Of a stretch of DNA of 56,119 nt, positions 19,193 to 27,535 are shown piece by piece (position 1 is the first letter of the stretch; the number at the start of each line of letters is the position of its first letter). The notes below the pieces were generated by a model. It was not told where the DNA came from and did no database searches. It was given only the letters and a program-made list of their open reading frames with translations. Origin of the DNA: Planctomycetota bacterium. GTDB taxonomy: Bacteria > Planctomycetota > B15-G4 > JADJEK01. The stretch spans positions 1-56,119 of the forward strand of contig JACQZJ010000132.1 in NCBI GenBank assembly GCA_016213895.1, written 5' to 3'. The position numbers were made by a program, and so were the translations under genes.

Positions 19193-20353
19193 TCAGGCCA
19201 GCGGCTCGATGTCCTCGAACAGCCTCGAAAAGCTCACCGCGCGGATGTGTTCGGTCAGCGCGAACGTGCGGTCTCCAGCGTGCACGACGTCCAGCCGCTC
19301 CAGACCGAGCGACTCGATGGCGGAGTGCATGGAGCGCGTCGTGGATGGCGACGTCGTTCGCCTGAACTCGAAGCCGAGCCGCCGCCGGCCGCGAACGACC
19401 AGGAGATCGAGCTCGGCGCCAGAATGCGTCGCCCAGAAGAAGCGCTCCCCAGACCTTGCGCCGAGCCGGGTCACCACCTCGTGGAGGACGAAACCCTCCC
19501 ACGACGCGCCGATCTTCGGATGTGACTCGAGGCCCGCGCGCGTCTCGACGCCGAGCAGTGTGTGGAGGAGGCCCGAGTCGGCCACGTAGACCTTGGGGGA
19601 TTTGACCTGCCGCTTGGGGAGGTTCTCGTGCCAGGGCGGCAACTGGCGAACCACGAGCGCACCGCTCAGCACGTCGAGGTAGCGGCGAACCGTCGACGCG
19701 GCGACACCGAATGCCCGCGCCAGCTCGGCGCCGTTCCAGAGCTGTGCGTGGTAGTGGGCCAGCATCCGCCAGAAGCGCGAGAGTGTCGCCGACGGAATCT
19801 GGACGCCCAGCTGCGGGATGTCCCGCTCGAGGAATGTCCGGACGAACCCGCGGCGCCACTCGGCGCTGGCCTCGTCCGAGACAGCGAGGAAGGACCGGGG
19901 AAACCCGCCGCGTTCCCACAGAACGTCCCGCTTCGCGAGCCCCACCTCAGCGAGGGCGAGGCCATCGAGATCGTGGTAGGCGATCCGTCCCGCCAGGCTC
20001 TCGGAGCTCTGCCGCAGCAGCTCCGGCGAGGCGCTTCCCAGGACAAGGAAACGGGCCTTCGCCCCGGGACGATCGACCAGCACGCGCAGGACCGGGAAGA
20101 GATCCGGGCGCCGCTGGACCTCGTCGAGAACGACCAGTCCAGCGAGGCTTCCCAGCGCGAGCTTCGGTTCGCCGAGACGGGCCAGATCGTCCGGATCCTC
20201 CAGGTCGAACCGCGTCACCGGCCCGCTCTGCCGGGCCAGAAGCTGGCCGGCCAGGGTCGTCTTGCCCACCTGCCTGGCGCCCAGGATCGCCACGACAGGA
20301 TGGTGGTCGAAAAGCCACGTCAGGTGCCGGAGATGTCGCTCGCGCGGGATCAC
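19193..20353 (-). CDS. AAA_14/DUF4143 ATP-binding protein
   Basis: The 386-residue protein has Walker A GARQVGKTTL near residue 25, Walker B LVVLDEVQR near 95 and the C-terminal DUF4143 domain. A possible nuclease-like pattern, GAELDLLVVRG...GFEFR, lies near its end. This solitary ATPase family is widespread and often horizontally spread; its biological function is not settled. The start is GTG at 20353, just downstream of a perfect 13-bp inverted repeat. It lies between a convergent selenoprotein gene and the hydrogenase protease gene, and is probably not part of the hydrogenase operon. Confidence 0.88.
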   Translation of the reverse strand: MIPRERHLRHLTWLFDHHPVVAILGARQVGKTTLAGQLLARQSGPVTRFDLEDPDDLARLGEPKLALGSLAGLVVLDEVQRRPDLFPVLRVLVDRPGAKARFLVLGSASPELLRQSSESLAGRIAYHDLDGLALAEVGLAKRDVLWERGGFPRSFLAVSDEASAEWRRGFVRTFLERDIPQLGVQIPSATLSRFWRMLAHYHAQLWNGAELARAFGVAASTVRRYLDVLSGALVVRQLPPWHENLPKRQVKSPKVYVADSGLLHTLLGVETRAGLESHPKIGASWEGFVLHEVVTRLGARSGERFFWATHSGAELDLLVVRGRRRLGFEFRRTTSPSTTRSMHSAIESLGLERLDVVHAGDRTFALTEHIRAVSFSRLFEDIEPLA

Positions 20354-20365
20354 TCTGGCAGTTTA

Positions 20366-20402
20366 CATTGAAAAACGATCGCTGGTCACTCGTTTTTCAA
20401 TG
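20366..20402. repeat. Perfect 13-bp AT-rich inverted repeat upstream of the DUF4143 gene
   Basis: CATTGAAAAACGA (20366-20378) and TCGTTTTTCAATG (20390-20402) are exact reverse complements with an 11-base spacer. The pair fills most of the 52-base gap between the hydrogenase protease stop and the DUF4143 start. It is markedly AT-rich against the local background. An autoregulatory operator for the ATPase gene is the simplest reading; a terminator for the hydrogenase operon is the alternative, but no T-tract follows in that direction. Confidence 0.75.
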
Positions 20403-20405
20403 ATC

Positions 20406-20864
20406 TCACAAACCCCGCAGCAACGCCTCCACCTTTTCCAGCGCCCACGGGATCGCCGCCTCGACGTCGCAACTCATTTTTTCCGAGAATGTTGTGACAT
20501 CCACTACCTCGATCGCCACGACGAGAACTTCCCTCGGCATGGCGTCCCCCAGCAGCTTCCTCCCGATCTCGAGGGTCCCGGGCAGGTCCGCCTCATGGGC
20601 GGGGCCGAGGTGAGCGGCGCGGGCGACGTCGTCTCCCTCGAGCACGTGGATCGTGCCCGGGGCCGCGCCGGTGAGGATAGCGTCGATGGCGATCAGACGG
20701 TCGTATCCCCGGGCGAGATCGAGCAGCCCCAGTCCGGCGATGCCGATCTCCTCGAGGTCCACTCCCTCCGGCAGGTCACGCTCGCGCAGGCGGCGGACGA
20801 CGTGCACGCCGACGCCGTCGTCGCCGAGAATCGTATTGCCGATGCCGACGACGAGAGTCCTCAC
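20406..20864 (-). CDS. [NiFe]-hydrogenase large-subunit maturation endopeptidase (M52 family)
   Basis: This 152-residue protein is the M52 protease that trims the C-terminus of the large subunit after nickel insertion. It starts RTLVVGIGNTILGDDGVG, the family signature, in which the Asp pair lies near the nickel-sensing site. LIAIDAI near residue 60 gives the second acidic position. The GTG start at 20864 overlaps the stop of the large-subunit gene (GTGA), which sets the start; the longer open frame upstream is a shadow of that gene. It is last in the hydrogenase operon. Confidence 0.9.
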   Translation of the reverse strand: MRTLVVGIGNTILGDDGVGVHVVRRLRERDLPEGVDLEEIGIAGLGLLDLARGYDRLIAIDAILTGAAPGTIHVLEGDDVARAAHLGPAHEADLPGTLEIGRKLLGDAMPREVLVVAIEVVDVTTFSEKMSCDVEAAIPWALEKVEALLRGL

Positions 20865-22327
20865 GACGAATCGCGACTGAGCGTCCGCACGAGCTCTCCG
20901 CCCCGGTGAAGGCGGACCTCGAGCGGCATGCGGCCGGGCAGGGCGTGGGTCGCGCAGGCGAGGCAAGGGTCGTAGGCGCGAAACGCCATCTCCACGCGGT
21001 TCAGGAGCTGATCGTCCACCTTGCCCGCGTGGATCAGCGCCGCGGCCGCCTTCTTCACCGACATGTTCATGGCGGCGTTGTTCTGCGCGGTGGCGACGAT
21101 GAGGTTCACCGCCTCGACCATGCCCTGGGAGTTGGTCCGGTAGTGGTGGTAGAGCGTGCCGCGCGCCGCCTCGACCACGCCCACGCCCTCCTTGGGCGTA
21201 CCCGTGGGCACGGTGCGCACGCGCGCGTCCGTGATCTCGGGATCGCGCGCCAGGCGCAGCGTCTCCTCGCTGGCGAAGAGGCACTCGATGAGCCGCGCCC
21301 AGTGATAGGCGAGCGTGTGGTGCACCGGCTTCTGGCCGAAGCGGGCGAACAGGCGCTGGTACGCCTCCTCGGCGCGCGGGGTGGCCATGCCGCAGGCGAC
21401 GTTCAGGCGCGCCAGCGAGTTCACGCGGTAGACGCCGCTCTCCTTGCCGTCCGTGAAGCCCCGCCACCCGACCTTCTTCAGATAGGGAAGCTTCAGGTAC
21501 GACCAGGGCAGCACGCGCTCGGCGATGTGTTCGAGGTAGTCGGACGCCGCGAACAGCGCGACCTCGGCCCCGCCCGGATCGACCACGCGCACCTTGCCGT
21601 CGTAGAAGTTCACGCGTCCCGCGGTATCGACCAGGCCGGCGTAGTAGGTCTCGTGGCAGTACGTGTCGCCCTCGATCGCCGCGGCGCACGCACGATCGCC
21701 GAGCACGCGCGTCTCGAAAAGCGCGAGCGCCTGCTCGCAGAAGGCGGCCAGCTCCACGGCCATGACCTCGATCGCGGCGCGCTCCTCCGCGAGAAGCGCC
21801 TTCGCCATGCCGCCCGGCAGGGCGGCGACCGGGTGGATGGCGTGGCCGGCGATGATCGCCTGGATCTTCTGGGCGAAGCCGCGCGCGCGCAGCACCGCCC
21901 GGCCGGTCTCTTCACCGAGCGCGTCGATCAGGCCGAGCAGGTTGCGCCGCGCCGCGGGCGCCTCCGCGCCGAGCAGGAAGTCGGGAGCGGCGAGCGCGAA
22001 GAAGTGCAAGAGGTGGCTGTGCGCGATGTGGGCATTCAGGAACAGCTCGCGCAGCTTCCTGCCCGCGGGCGGCGGCTCCACGCCGTAGACCGCGTCGCAG
22101 GCCTTGGCCGAGGCGATGTGGTGCGCGCCGGGGCAGACGCCGCAGATCTTCGGCGTGATGCGCGGCAGCTCCTCCACCGGCCGCCCCTGGCAGAACTTCT
22201 CGAAGCCGCGCAGCTCGACCACCTGCAGGTAGGCGTCGGCCACGTTCCCCGCGTCGTCGAGGAGGATGTCGATGCGGCCGTGGCCCTCGAGGCGGGTGAT
22301 GGGGTCGATGGTGATCTTCTTGGTCAC
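20861..22327 (-). CDS. mvhA: Group 3c-type [NiFe]-hydrogenase large subunit (MvhA/VhuA-like)
   Basis: The 488-residue catalytic subunit holds the Ni-Fe centre. The N-terminal motif RLEGHGRI...ICGVCPGAHH gives two of the Cys ligands (Cys-x2-Cys near residues 61-64), and the C-terminal motif DPCLACATH gives the other two. Residues after the terminal His, about 25, form the tail cut by the M52 protease. It uses Cys, not Sec, at the position where some Vhu enzymes have Sec. The GTG start at 22327 overlaps the stop of the small-subunit gene. With MvhG and the HdrA-MvhD protein it should oxidise H2 and feed electrons to a heterodisulfide-reductase-like module in the cytoplasm. Confidence 0.93.
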   Translation of the reverse strand: MTKKITIDPITRLEGHGRIDILLDDAGNVADAYLQVVELRGFEKFCQGRPVEELPRITPKICGVCPGAHHIASAKACDAVYGVEPPPAGRKLRELFLNAHIAHSHLLHFFALAAPDFLLGAEAPAARRNLLGLIDALGEETGRAVLRARGFAQKIQAIIAGHAIHPVAALPGGMAKALLAEERAAIEVMAVELAAFCEQALALFETRVLGDRACAAAIEGDTYCHETYYAGLVDTAGRVNFYDGKVRVVDPGGAEVALFAASDYLEHIAERVLPWSYLKLPYLKKVGWRGFTDGKESGVYRVNSLARLNVACGMATPRAEEAYQRLFARFGQKPVHHTLAYHWARLIECLFASEETLRLARDPEITDARVRTVPTGTPKEGVGVVEAARGTLYHHYRTNSQGMVEAVNLIVATAQNNAAMNMSVKKAAAALIHAGKVDDQLLNRVEMAFRAYDPCLACATHALPGRMPLEVRLHRGGELVRTLSRDSS

Positions 22328-23337
22328 GGCGACTTCTCCGCGGGAACGTCCCGCACCGCGCGGTTCAGGCAGGCGGAGGGCAGCGTGAAGCGGTAGAAGG
22401 TCCCGGCCGGGTCGCGGATGCTCTGCACTCCTCGCTTCATCACGTGCGCGGGCACGTCGTTCTCGTTGGCGTCGCCGGCGATGGAACCGAGGGCGGAGAG
22501 CGCCTCGGCGGCCGGGTCGAGGGCCTGCGCGGTCGGGCCGAAGCAGCCGCGGCACGGCATGTTCGCCTTGAGGCACGAGAGCCCACAGCCGCCGCGCGTG
22601 GCGATGCCGAGACAGAGCAGGCCCTGCTCGAGGAAGCAGACCTCGGGATCGGCGAGGACCTCGTGCGGGCGCCGGAACTCGGACACGCGGCCGCCCCGCC
22701 GCGTGCTGTTCCGCGGGCACTCGTCGCAGAGGGCCTTGTCATGCGCGAGCACCGTGCCGCAAGGCGGCGTCTCGCCCGTCGCGGCAAAGCGCGCGACGGC
22801 CTCCACCAGGTCGATGAGCCGCTCGGCGGGCGGCGGGCAGCCCGGCAAGACGAGGTCCACGGCGGCGACCTGCGCGAGGCTCCTCACCGTGTCGTGGAAC
22901 TCAGGCAGGGTGCGCTCGCCGCCGTTCACGACGCAGCGCGGCTCGGGCCGGAGGCCATTCGGGTTCTCGGTCGAGGGGGTGCTGCCGTAGGCGGTCGCGA
23001 AGATGCCCTCACGGTCGGAAAGGTTGGCGAGCCCCGGCACGCCGCCGAAGGCGGCGCACGCGCCGAAGGCGACCAGCACCTTCGCCTTGCGGCGCAGAAG
23101 GAGCGCGTCCTCCTCCTGCTCGCTGGTGCGCACCGCCCCGTTGAAGAGGCCGATGTCCAGGCCGCCGTCCGGCAGTGCCGCGAGGTCGCGGCGCTTGAAG
23201 TCGAGCGCCACCGGCCAGTAGACCACGTCCGCGATCCTCGTCAGGTCGAGGAGGCGTTCCTCCAGGTCGAGCAGCGCCACGTCGCACCCGCCGCACGCCG
23301 CCGCCCAGGTCATCGCGATCTTCACCTTCTCGGTCAT
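22324..23337 (-). CDS. mvhG: Group 3c-type [NiFe]-hydrogenase small subunit (MvhG-like)
   Basis: The 337-residue protein carries the iron-sulfur relay. CGGCDVALLD near residue 15 gives the first cysteines of the proximal cluster, with FGACAAFGGVPG near 93 and LPGCPPP near 165. The C-terminal half has a further cysteine-rich set (CDECPRN, GLLCLGIATRGGCG, CLKANMPCRGCFG) for additional clusters. No Tat signal is present, so it is a cytoplasmic enzyme, as in group 3. It starts 1 base after the hdrA stop and overlaps the large-subunit start by 4 bases. Confidence 0.93.
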   Translation of the reverse strand: MTEKVKIAMTWAAACGGCDVALLDLEERLLDLTRIADVVYWPVALDFKRRDLAALPDGGLDIGLFNGAVRTSEQEEDALLLRRKAKVLVAFGACAAFGGVPGLANLSDREGIFATAYGSTPSTENPNGLRPEPRCVVNGGERTLPEFHDTVRSLAQVAAVDLVLPGCPPPAERLIDLVEAVARFAATGETPPCGTVLAHDKALCDECPRNSTRRGGRVSEFRRPHEVLADPEVCFLEQGLLCLGIATRGGCGLSCLKANMPCRGCFGPTAQALDPAAEALSALGSIAGDANENDVPAHVMKRGVQSIRDPAGTFYRFTLPSACLNRAVRDVPAEKSP

Positions 23338-23338
23338 G

Positions 23339-25735
23339 TCACGCGCCTCCCGCGGCCCTGGCCGCAGGGTTTCGGCCGAGCTTGCGCAGCTTGCCGTCCA
23401 TGTCGCGGAGCGCCGTCATGAGCTTCGCCTGCATGGGCGCGCCGATGTACTCGAAGCGCAGGCGGCCGGGCTCCACGCCGAGCTGCGAGAGCAGTGCGCG
23501 CGCGAGGTCGGTGCGCTTGTCGGCGAGGAAGTTGCCCCACAGGTGGTGGCAGCTCTTCTCCGGGCAGCCGGCCACGAGGATGCCGTCCACGCCGAGCCGG
23601 AACATCTCCAGCACCAGGCCGGTGTTCACCGAGCTGGAGCAGCGGATGCGGATGACGCGGTAGTTCGCGGGCGCGCGCACACGCTCCACGCCGGCGAAGT
23701 CGGCGGCGCTGTAGGAGCACCAGTAGCAGAGCAGCGCCAGGATGCGCGGCTCCCCCGCGGGCAGCTCGCGGAACGCAACCTTCGCCTGCGCCAGGATTTG
23801 TCGGTCGGTGAAGTTCGCAAGCTCGGCCGCGTGCACCGGGCAGGCCGCAGCGCACAGCCCGCACGCCTGGCAGAAGGCCGGGTCGCTGGCCGCGCCCTCC
23901 TCCGTGATGCGGATCGCGCCGTGCGGGCAGACCGTCTCGCAGACGCGGCACTTGATACAGCGCCGCGCGTCCACGCGGCTGGCGAAGCGCGGCGGCAGCG
24001 CCCTGCCGGCGAGCAGCTCCGGCAGCGCGCGCATGGCCGCCGCGCTCCCCTGCTCGGCGCACTGCTGCACCGCCTTCGGCCCCGTGGACTCGCCCACCAC
24101 GAACACGCGGTTCACCAGCGACTCGGTCGGCCGGAAGAGACGCGGCTGGTTCTCGATCGGGAAGCCGTGGCGGTCGGTGCCGACGCCGAACATGCGGTAG
24201 AGCTCGGCCGAGCCGCGCGCCGGCTCCTGGGCCGCGGCCAGCACCACGAGGTCGGCCTCGAGCGAGAGCGCCTCGGGTTCCTCATCGGCGTCGCCGGAGA
24301 CGCAGGGAGCGACGCTCAGGGAAAGGCGCCCGTCGCCGTTGCCCTCGATCCCGGTCACCTCGCCGTTCACGAACTCGATGCCGACGTTCCGCAGGTTCTG
24401 GTAGAGGGACTCGAGCGCGCGCTCGTAGGTGCGCATGTCGCGGTAGTAGACCACCGTGGCCTCGATCGCCGGATTGGCCACGGCCATGCGGTCCACCTGC
24501 TTCACCGTCACGGCGCAGCAGGTCTTCGAGCAGTAGGGCACGCCGCCCACTTCCTTGTCCGGGCCAGCGCGCGAGCCGGCGCACTGCACGAACACGACCT
24601 GCTCGGGGACGCGGCCGTCCGAGGGGCGCTTGAAGCCGCGCGCCATGATCTGCTCGAACTCGATACCGGTGACCACGTTCGGGTGCGAGCGCAGATACTG
24701 GGGGTAACTCGAGAGATCGAGCGCTTCGACGCCCGCGGCCAGGAACACGGCGCCGTAATCCTCGGTGAAGGTGCGCGGCTGTCGGCTGAGGTCGATGGCC
24801 TGCGTCGGGCAGGCCGGCACGCACGCGCCGCAGCGCGTGCACGCCTCCTCCACGATCGAATAGACGTCAGGCAGGGCGCGTTCGAACTCCTTGTCGATCG
24901 CCTTGCGCCGCGACAGCCCCTCGTCCGCGAGGCGCGGCGTCTCCTCGGGGCAGACGCGCGCGCACTCGCCGCAGGAGATGCACAGGCCGGGATCGACGTA
25001 CTCGGGCGAAGCGTCGACGGTCACCCGGAAGCGGCCGTCGATACGCTTCACGGCCGTCACGCGCGCGCGCGTGTACGCCCGGATGCGCTCAGAGAGCATC
25101 ACGCCCTTGGCCTGCACCGGCCCCACGCACGAGCTGTCGCAGACCGACGGCCACCCCTCGGACTGGTAGATGCGCAGGAGCTGGCAGAGCCGGCCGCCGA
25201 GCCAGGGCCTGCGCTCCACGAGCGTCACCTCGACGCCCGCGGCCTCCAGGTCCTTGGCCGCCTGCAGGCCGGCGGGCCCGCCCCCCACGACCAGCGCCCG
25301 GCTGGGCAACGGCACCGGCTCGGGAGGCGGCTCGAGGGTCACGAGGCGCGCGTGCGCCATGCGCACCAGGTCGACGGCCTTGCGCGTGGCCTGCTCGCGG
25401 TCCGCGTGCTGCCAGGCGCACTGCTCGCGGATGTTGGCCACCTCGAACAGGGCTGCGGGCTGCCCCAAGCCCCCCATCACCCGCGCGATGCGCTCCTCCG
25501 GGAACTTGAGCGAGGAACGCGGGGAACAGCCGGCGAAGAGCATGCGGTCAGAGCCGCTGTCCCGCAGGCGGCGCACCGCGGCGCCGAGGTCGGCCTCGCC
25601 GCAAAGCATCCCCACCTGCTCGGCGAAGCCCACGTCGGGCAGGGCGCGCGCGGCCGCGCACACACGCGCCACGTCGATCGTCCCCGACACCTGCCCCTTG
25701 CACTCGCAGACGAAGACCCCGATGCGTCCTGCCAC
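23339..25735 (-). CDS. hdrA: HdrA-like flavoprotein fused to a C-terminal MvhD domain
   Basis: The 798-residue protein starts IGVFVCECKG and contains an FAD-binding motif VVGGGPAGLQAA near residue 145. It has 4Fe-4S ferredoxin motifs CISCGECARVCP and CTRCGACVPACP in the middle and CIKCRVCETVCP with CQACGLCAAACP near 615-660. The last 130 residues, with LLCYWCSYSAAD, RCSSSVN and CPEKSCHH, form an MvhD-type [2Fe-2S] domain. HdrA is the flavin protein that splits electron pairs in methanogen HdrABC-MvhADG; MvhD links hydrogenase to it. Here both are one chain. A GTG start is chosen because GGAGGAG lies just upstream. No hdrB or hdrC gene is adjacent. Confidence 0.92.
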   Translation of the reverse strand: MAGRIGVFVCECKGQVSGTIDVARVCAAARALPDVGFAEQVGMLCGEADLGAAVRRLRDSGSDRMLFAGCSPRSSLKFPEERIARVMGGLGQPAALFEVANIREQCAWQHADREQATRKAVDLVRMAHARLVTLEPPPEPVPLPSRALVVGGGPAGLQAAKDLEAAGVEVTLVERRPWLGGRLCQLLRIYQSEGWPSVCDSSCVGPVQAKGVMLSERIRAYTRARVTAVKRIDGRFRVTVDASPEYVDPGLCISCGECARVCPEETPRLADEGLSRRKAIDKEFERALPDVYSIVEEACTRCGACVPACPTQAIDLSRQPRTFTEDYGAVFLAAGVEALDLSSYPQYLRSHPNVVTGIEFEQIMARGFKRPSDGRVPEQVVFVQCAGSRAGPDKEVGGVPYCSKTCCAVTVKQVDRMAVANPAIEATVVYYRDMRTYERALESLYQNLRNVGIEFVNGEVTGIEGNGDGRLSLSVAPCVSGDADEEPEALSLEADLVVLAAAQEPARGSAELYRMFGVGTDRHGFPIENQPRLFRPTESLVNRVFVVGESTGPKAVQQCAEQGSAAAMRALPELLAGRALPPRFASRVDARRCIKCRVCETVCPHGAIRITEEGAASDPAFCQACGLCAAACPVHAAELANFTDRQILAQAKVAFRELPAGEPRILALLCYWCSYSAADFAGVERVRAPANYRVIRIRCSSSVNTGLVLEMFRLGVDGILVAGCPEKSCHHLWGNFLADKRTDLARALLSQLGVEPGRLRFEYIGAPMQAKLMTALRDMDGKLRKLGRNPAARAAGGA

Positions 25736-25905
25736 GGCGCTCCTCCGGAGACATGCGGTCCGAACAGAAGAGCAAAGCCGAAAGCTGGGGTGGCGGCAAG
25801 CGCGAACGCTCGGCGAGGGGCCGGGAGCGGGGAAACGAGTTGCGCGGGCGCCACGGCCCCGCAACGTCTCTCACCTTCTGTCAGGGAACCGCGCGGCGCG
25901 CGGGA

Positions 25906-26238
25906 TCAGGAGCAGAAGGAGTCGCCGCAGCCGCAGGTGTTGGCCGCGTTCGGGTTGTGGAACACGAACCCGCGGCCTTGCAGGCCGCCTTCGAAGTGGA
26001 TCTCGGCGCCGTTCAACATGCGGTGAGACTGAGGATCGCACACCACCTTGACCCCGTCTTGCTCGGTCACCAGATCCTCGTTCTCCTGCTTCGAATCGAA
26101 CGCGAGCCGATACGACCAGCCCGAACAACCGCCCGCTGCCACCGCGACGCGCAGGAACGTGGCCTCCGCGCCGCCCTGGGACTGGGACTGAATCAGCCGC
26201 TTGATCTCCTCGCTTGCCGTGCTCGAGAGCTTGATCAT
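25906..26238 (-). CDS. IscA/ErpA/HesB-type iron-sulfur carrier
   Basis: This 110-residue A-type carrier has the three conserved cysteines: GGCSGWSY in the first half and TCGCGDSF near the end. It would hand Fe-S clusters to apo-proteins; the cluster-rich HdrA and hydrogenase subunits downstream on the same strand are plausible clients. It is separated from hdrA by 170 bases in which I see no gene. A GGAG site lies about 9 bases before the ATG. Confidence 0.92.
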   Translation of the reverse strand: MIKLSSTASEEIKRLIQSQSQGGAEATFLRVAVAAGGCSGWSYRLAFDSKQENEDLVTEQDGVKVVCDPQSHRMLNGAEIHFEGGLQGRGFVFHNPNAANTCGCGDSFCS

Positions 26239-26538
26239 GGTCTGTTACTCCGTGTTTCTCTTCGTCTGCTTGCCGTGCCGCGTCCCGGACTCCGGTCGCG
26301 GAGCACAGGCCCGCAGAGAAATAGCCCGAATTCGGACGGAGCAAGGCCTGTGCGACTCGAGATCGTCCTGCCAGACCGGACCGCGCCTGGAGAAGCGCCG
26401 CACGACCGCCGTAATGTGTTCAATGTAGGCCGGTTGGAGCGGTTTTGCACCTTCGCGACGGATCGCGGTTCAGAGCAAACTCAGGCTATGATCTTGGATT
26501 CCGGGGAAGGTCGATTGAGTCGCTGGAGGTGTGCGATC

Positions 26539-27495
26539 GTGCCGGCGCAGGATCGGTCCGCGTGGATCCAGGAGAGGATCGAGGAGATCATCGGCAGGAA
26601 ACTGCTGGGTCCGCCGCGCGTGTTCTCGGACACGACGAGCTACATGTACATCGACCGCGACGACCTCATCGCGCTCGAGGACGAGCTGTACCTGGTGCGG
26701 TGCGTGGAAAAGGAGGGGCGCTTCGGCATCGACGAGCAACCGAAGTTCTGGGTGAAGCGCGCCGTCGCCCTCGGCAGCGGCGGGAAGTTCGTCCTGAAAC
26801 TGCGCTGCGATGAGCGCTTCATCGTCAGCATCGCCGGCGAGGAGATCCTGTGCGTGCGCAGCGGCGAGAAGGAGAGCCGCGTGCTCGAGTTCGCGCGCGG
26901 CGATGCGCGCTTCATGCAGGGCCGCGCCATTTGTGACAGCCGCGGCAACCTGGTGCGCGTCATCGACTTCATCCCCGGAGAGACACTGATCGAGCACGTC
27001 TCCGGCCGCACGCTGGCGCACGAGGAGTACTTCCAGACCCGCTTCCCCGCGATCCTGGCGCAGACGATCGACAGCTTCGCGGCCATCCACGGCCTGCATG
27101 AGGCCGGACTCTGCCACGGCGACATCCGAAACGACCACATCCTCGTGGAGAGCGAGAGCGGCCGCTTCCGCTGGATCGACTTCGACCTGCTACAGGACAG
27201 TCCCGCCTTCGACGTCTGGTCGCTCGGCAACATCCTGCATCTCGTCGTGGCCGGGGGCTTCCTCGTGTTCCGCGAGCTGTTCGACGCCCGGCCGGACCTG
27301 CGCGCACTCCTCTCCGACGAGGACGGCTCGATGTTCTTCCCGCACCGCGTCATGAACCTGGGCAAGGTCTACCCATACCTGCCACGCGCGCTCTGCAACA
27401 TCCTGGCGCGCTTCTCGCTCCGGCCGGCCGCGCGCTACGACACCGTGGAGCAGGTGGTGGACGACCTCAGGGACTGCGCCGCCTCCCTGGGGTAG
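26539..27495 (+). CDS. Protein-kinase-like (RIO/APH-fold) protein with atypical catalytic loop
   Basis: The C-terminal half has a kinase-fold catalytic loop, CHGDIRNDHILV (His193, Asp195), followed by RWIDFDLLQ as the metal-binding segment. The usual Asn seven residues after the His is a His, and DFG is replaced by DFD. The N-terminal region has YLVRCVEKEGRF and FWVKRAVAL, which could supply the ATP lysine. A GGAGG site 9 bases upstream supports the GTG at 26539; an in-frame ATG at 26488 is the alternative. It may be an active atypical kinase or a pseudokinase; its target is unknown. It is transcribed divergently from the IscA-type gene. Confidence 0.72.
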   Translation: MPAQDRSAWIQERIEEIIGRKLLGPPRVFSDTTSYMYIDRDDLIALEDELYLVRCVEKEGRFGIDEQPKFWVKRAVALGSGGKFVLKLRCDERFIVSIAGEEILCVRSGEKESRVLEFARGDARFMQGRAICDSRGNLVRVIDFIPGETLIEHVSGRTLAHEEYFQTRFPAILAQTIDSFAAIHGLHEAGLCHGDIRNDHILVESESGRFRWIDFDLLQDSPAFDVWSLGNILHLVVAGGFLVFRELFDARPDLRALLSDEDGSMFFPHRVMNLGKVYPYLPRALCNILARFSLRPAARYDTVEQVVDDLRDCAASLG

Positions 27496-27535
27496 GAAGG
27501 CGCACCGCCGTGATTCGCCGCCGCCAGCCCGCGCG

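Noticed and set aside
20930-20970. Sec in the hydrogenase large subunit (as in VhuU)
   Set aside because: The motif is DPCLACATH with TGC codons; no UGA is present.
23336-26026. 896-codon plus-strand open frame
   Set aside because: It is antisense to hdrA and has no recognisable domain; hdrA has full motif support.
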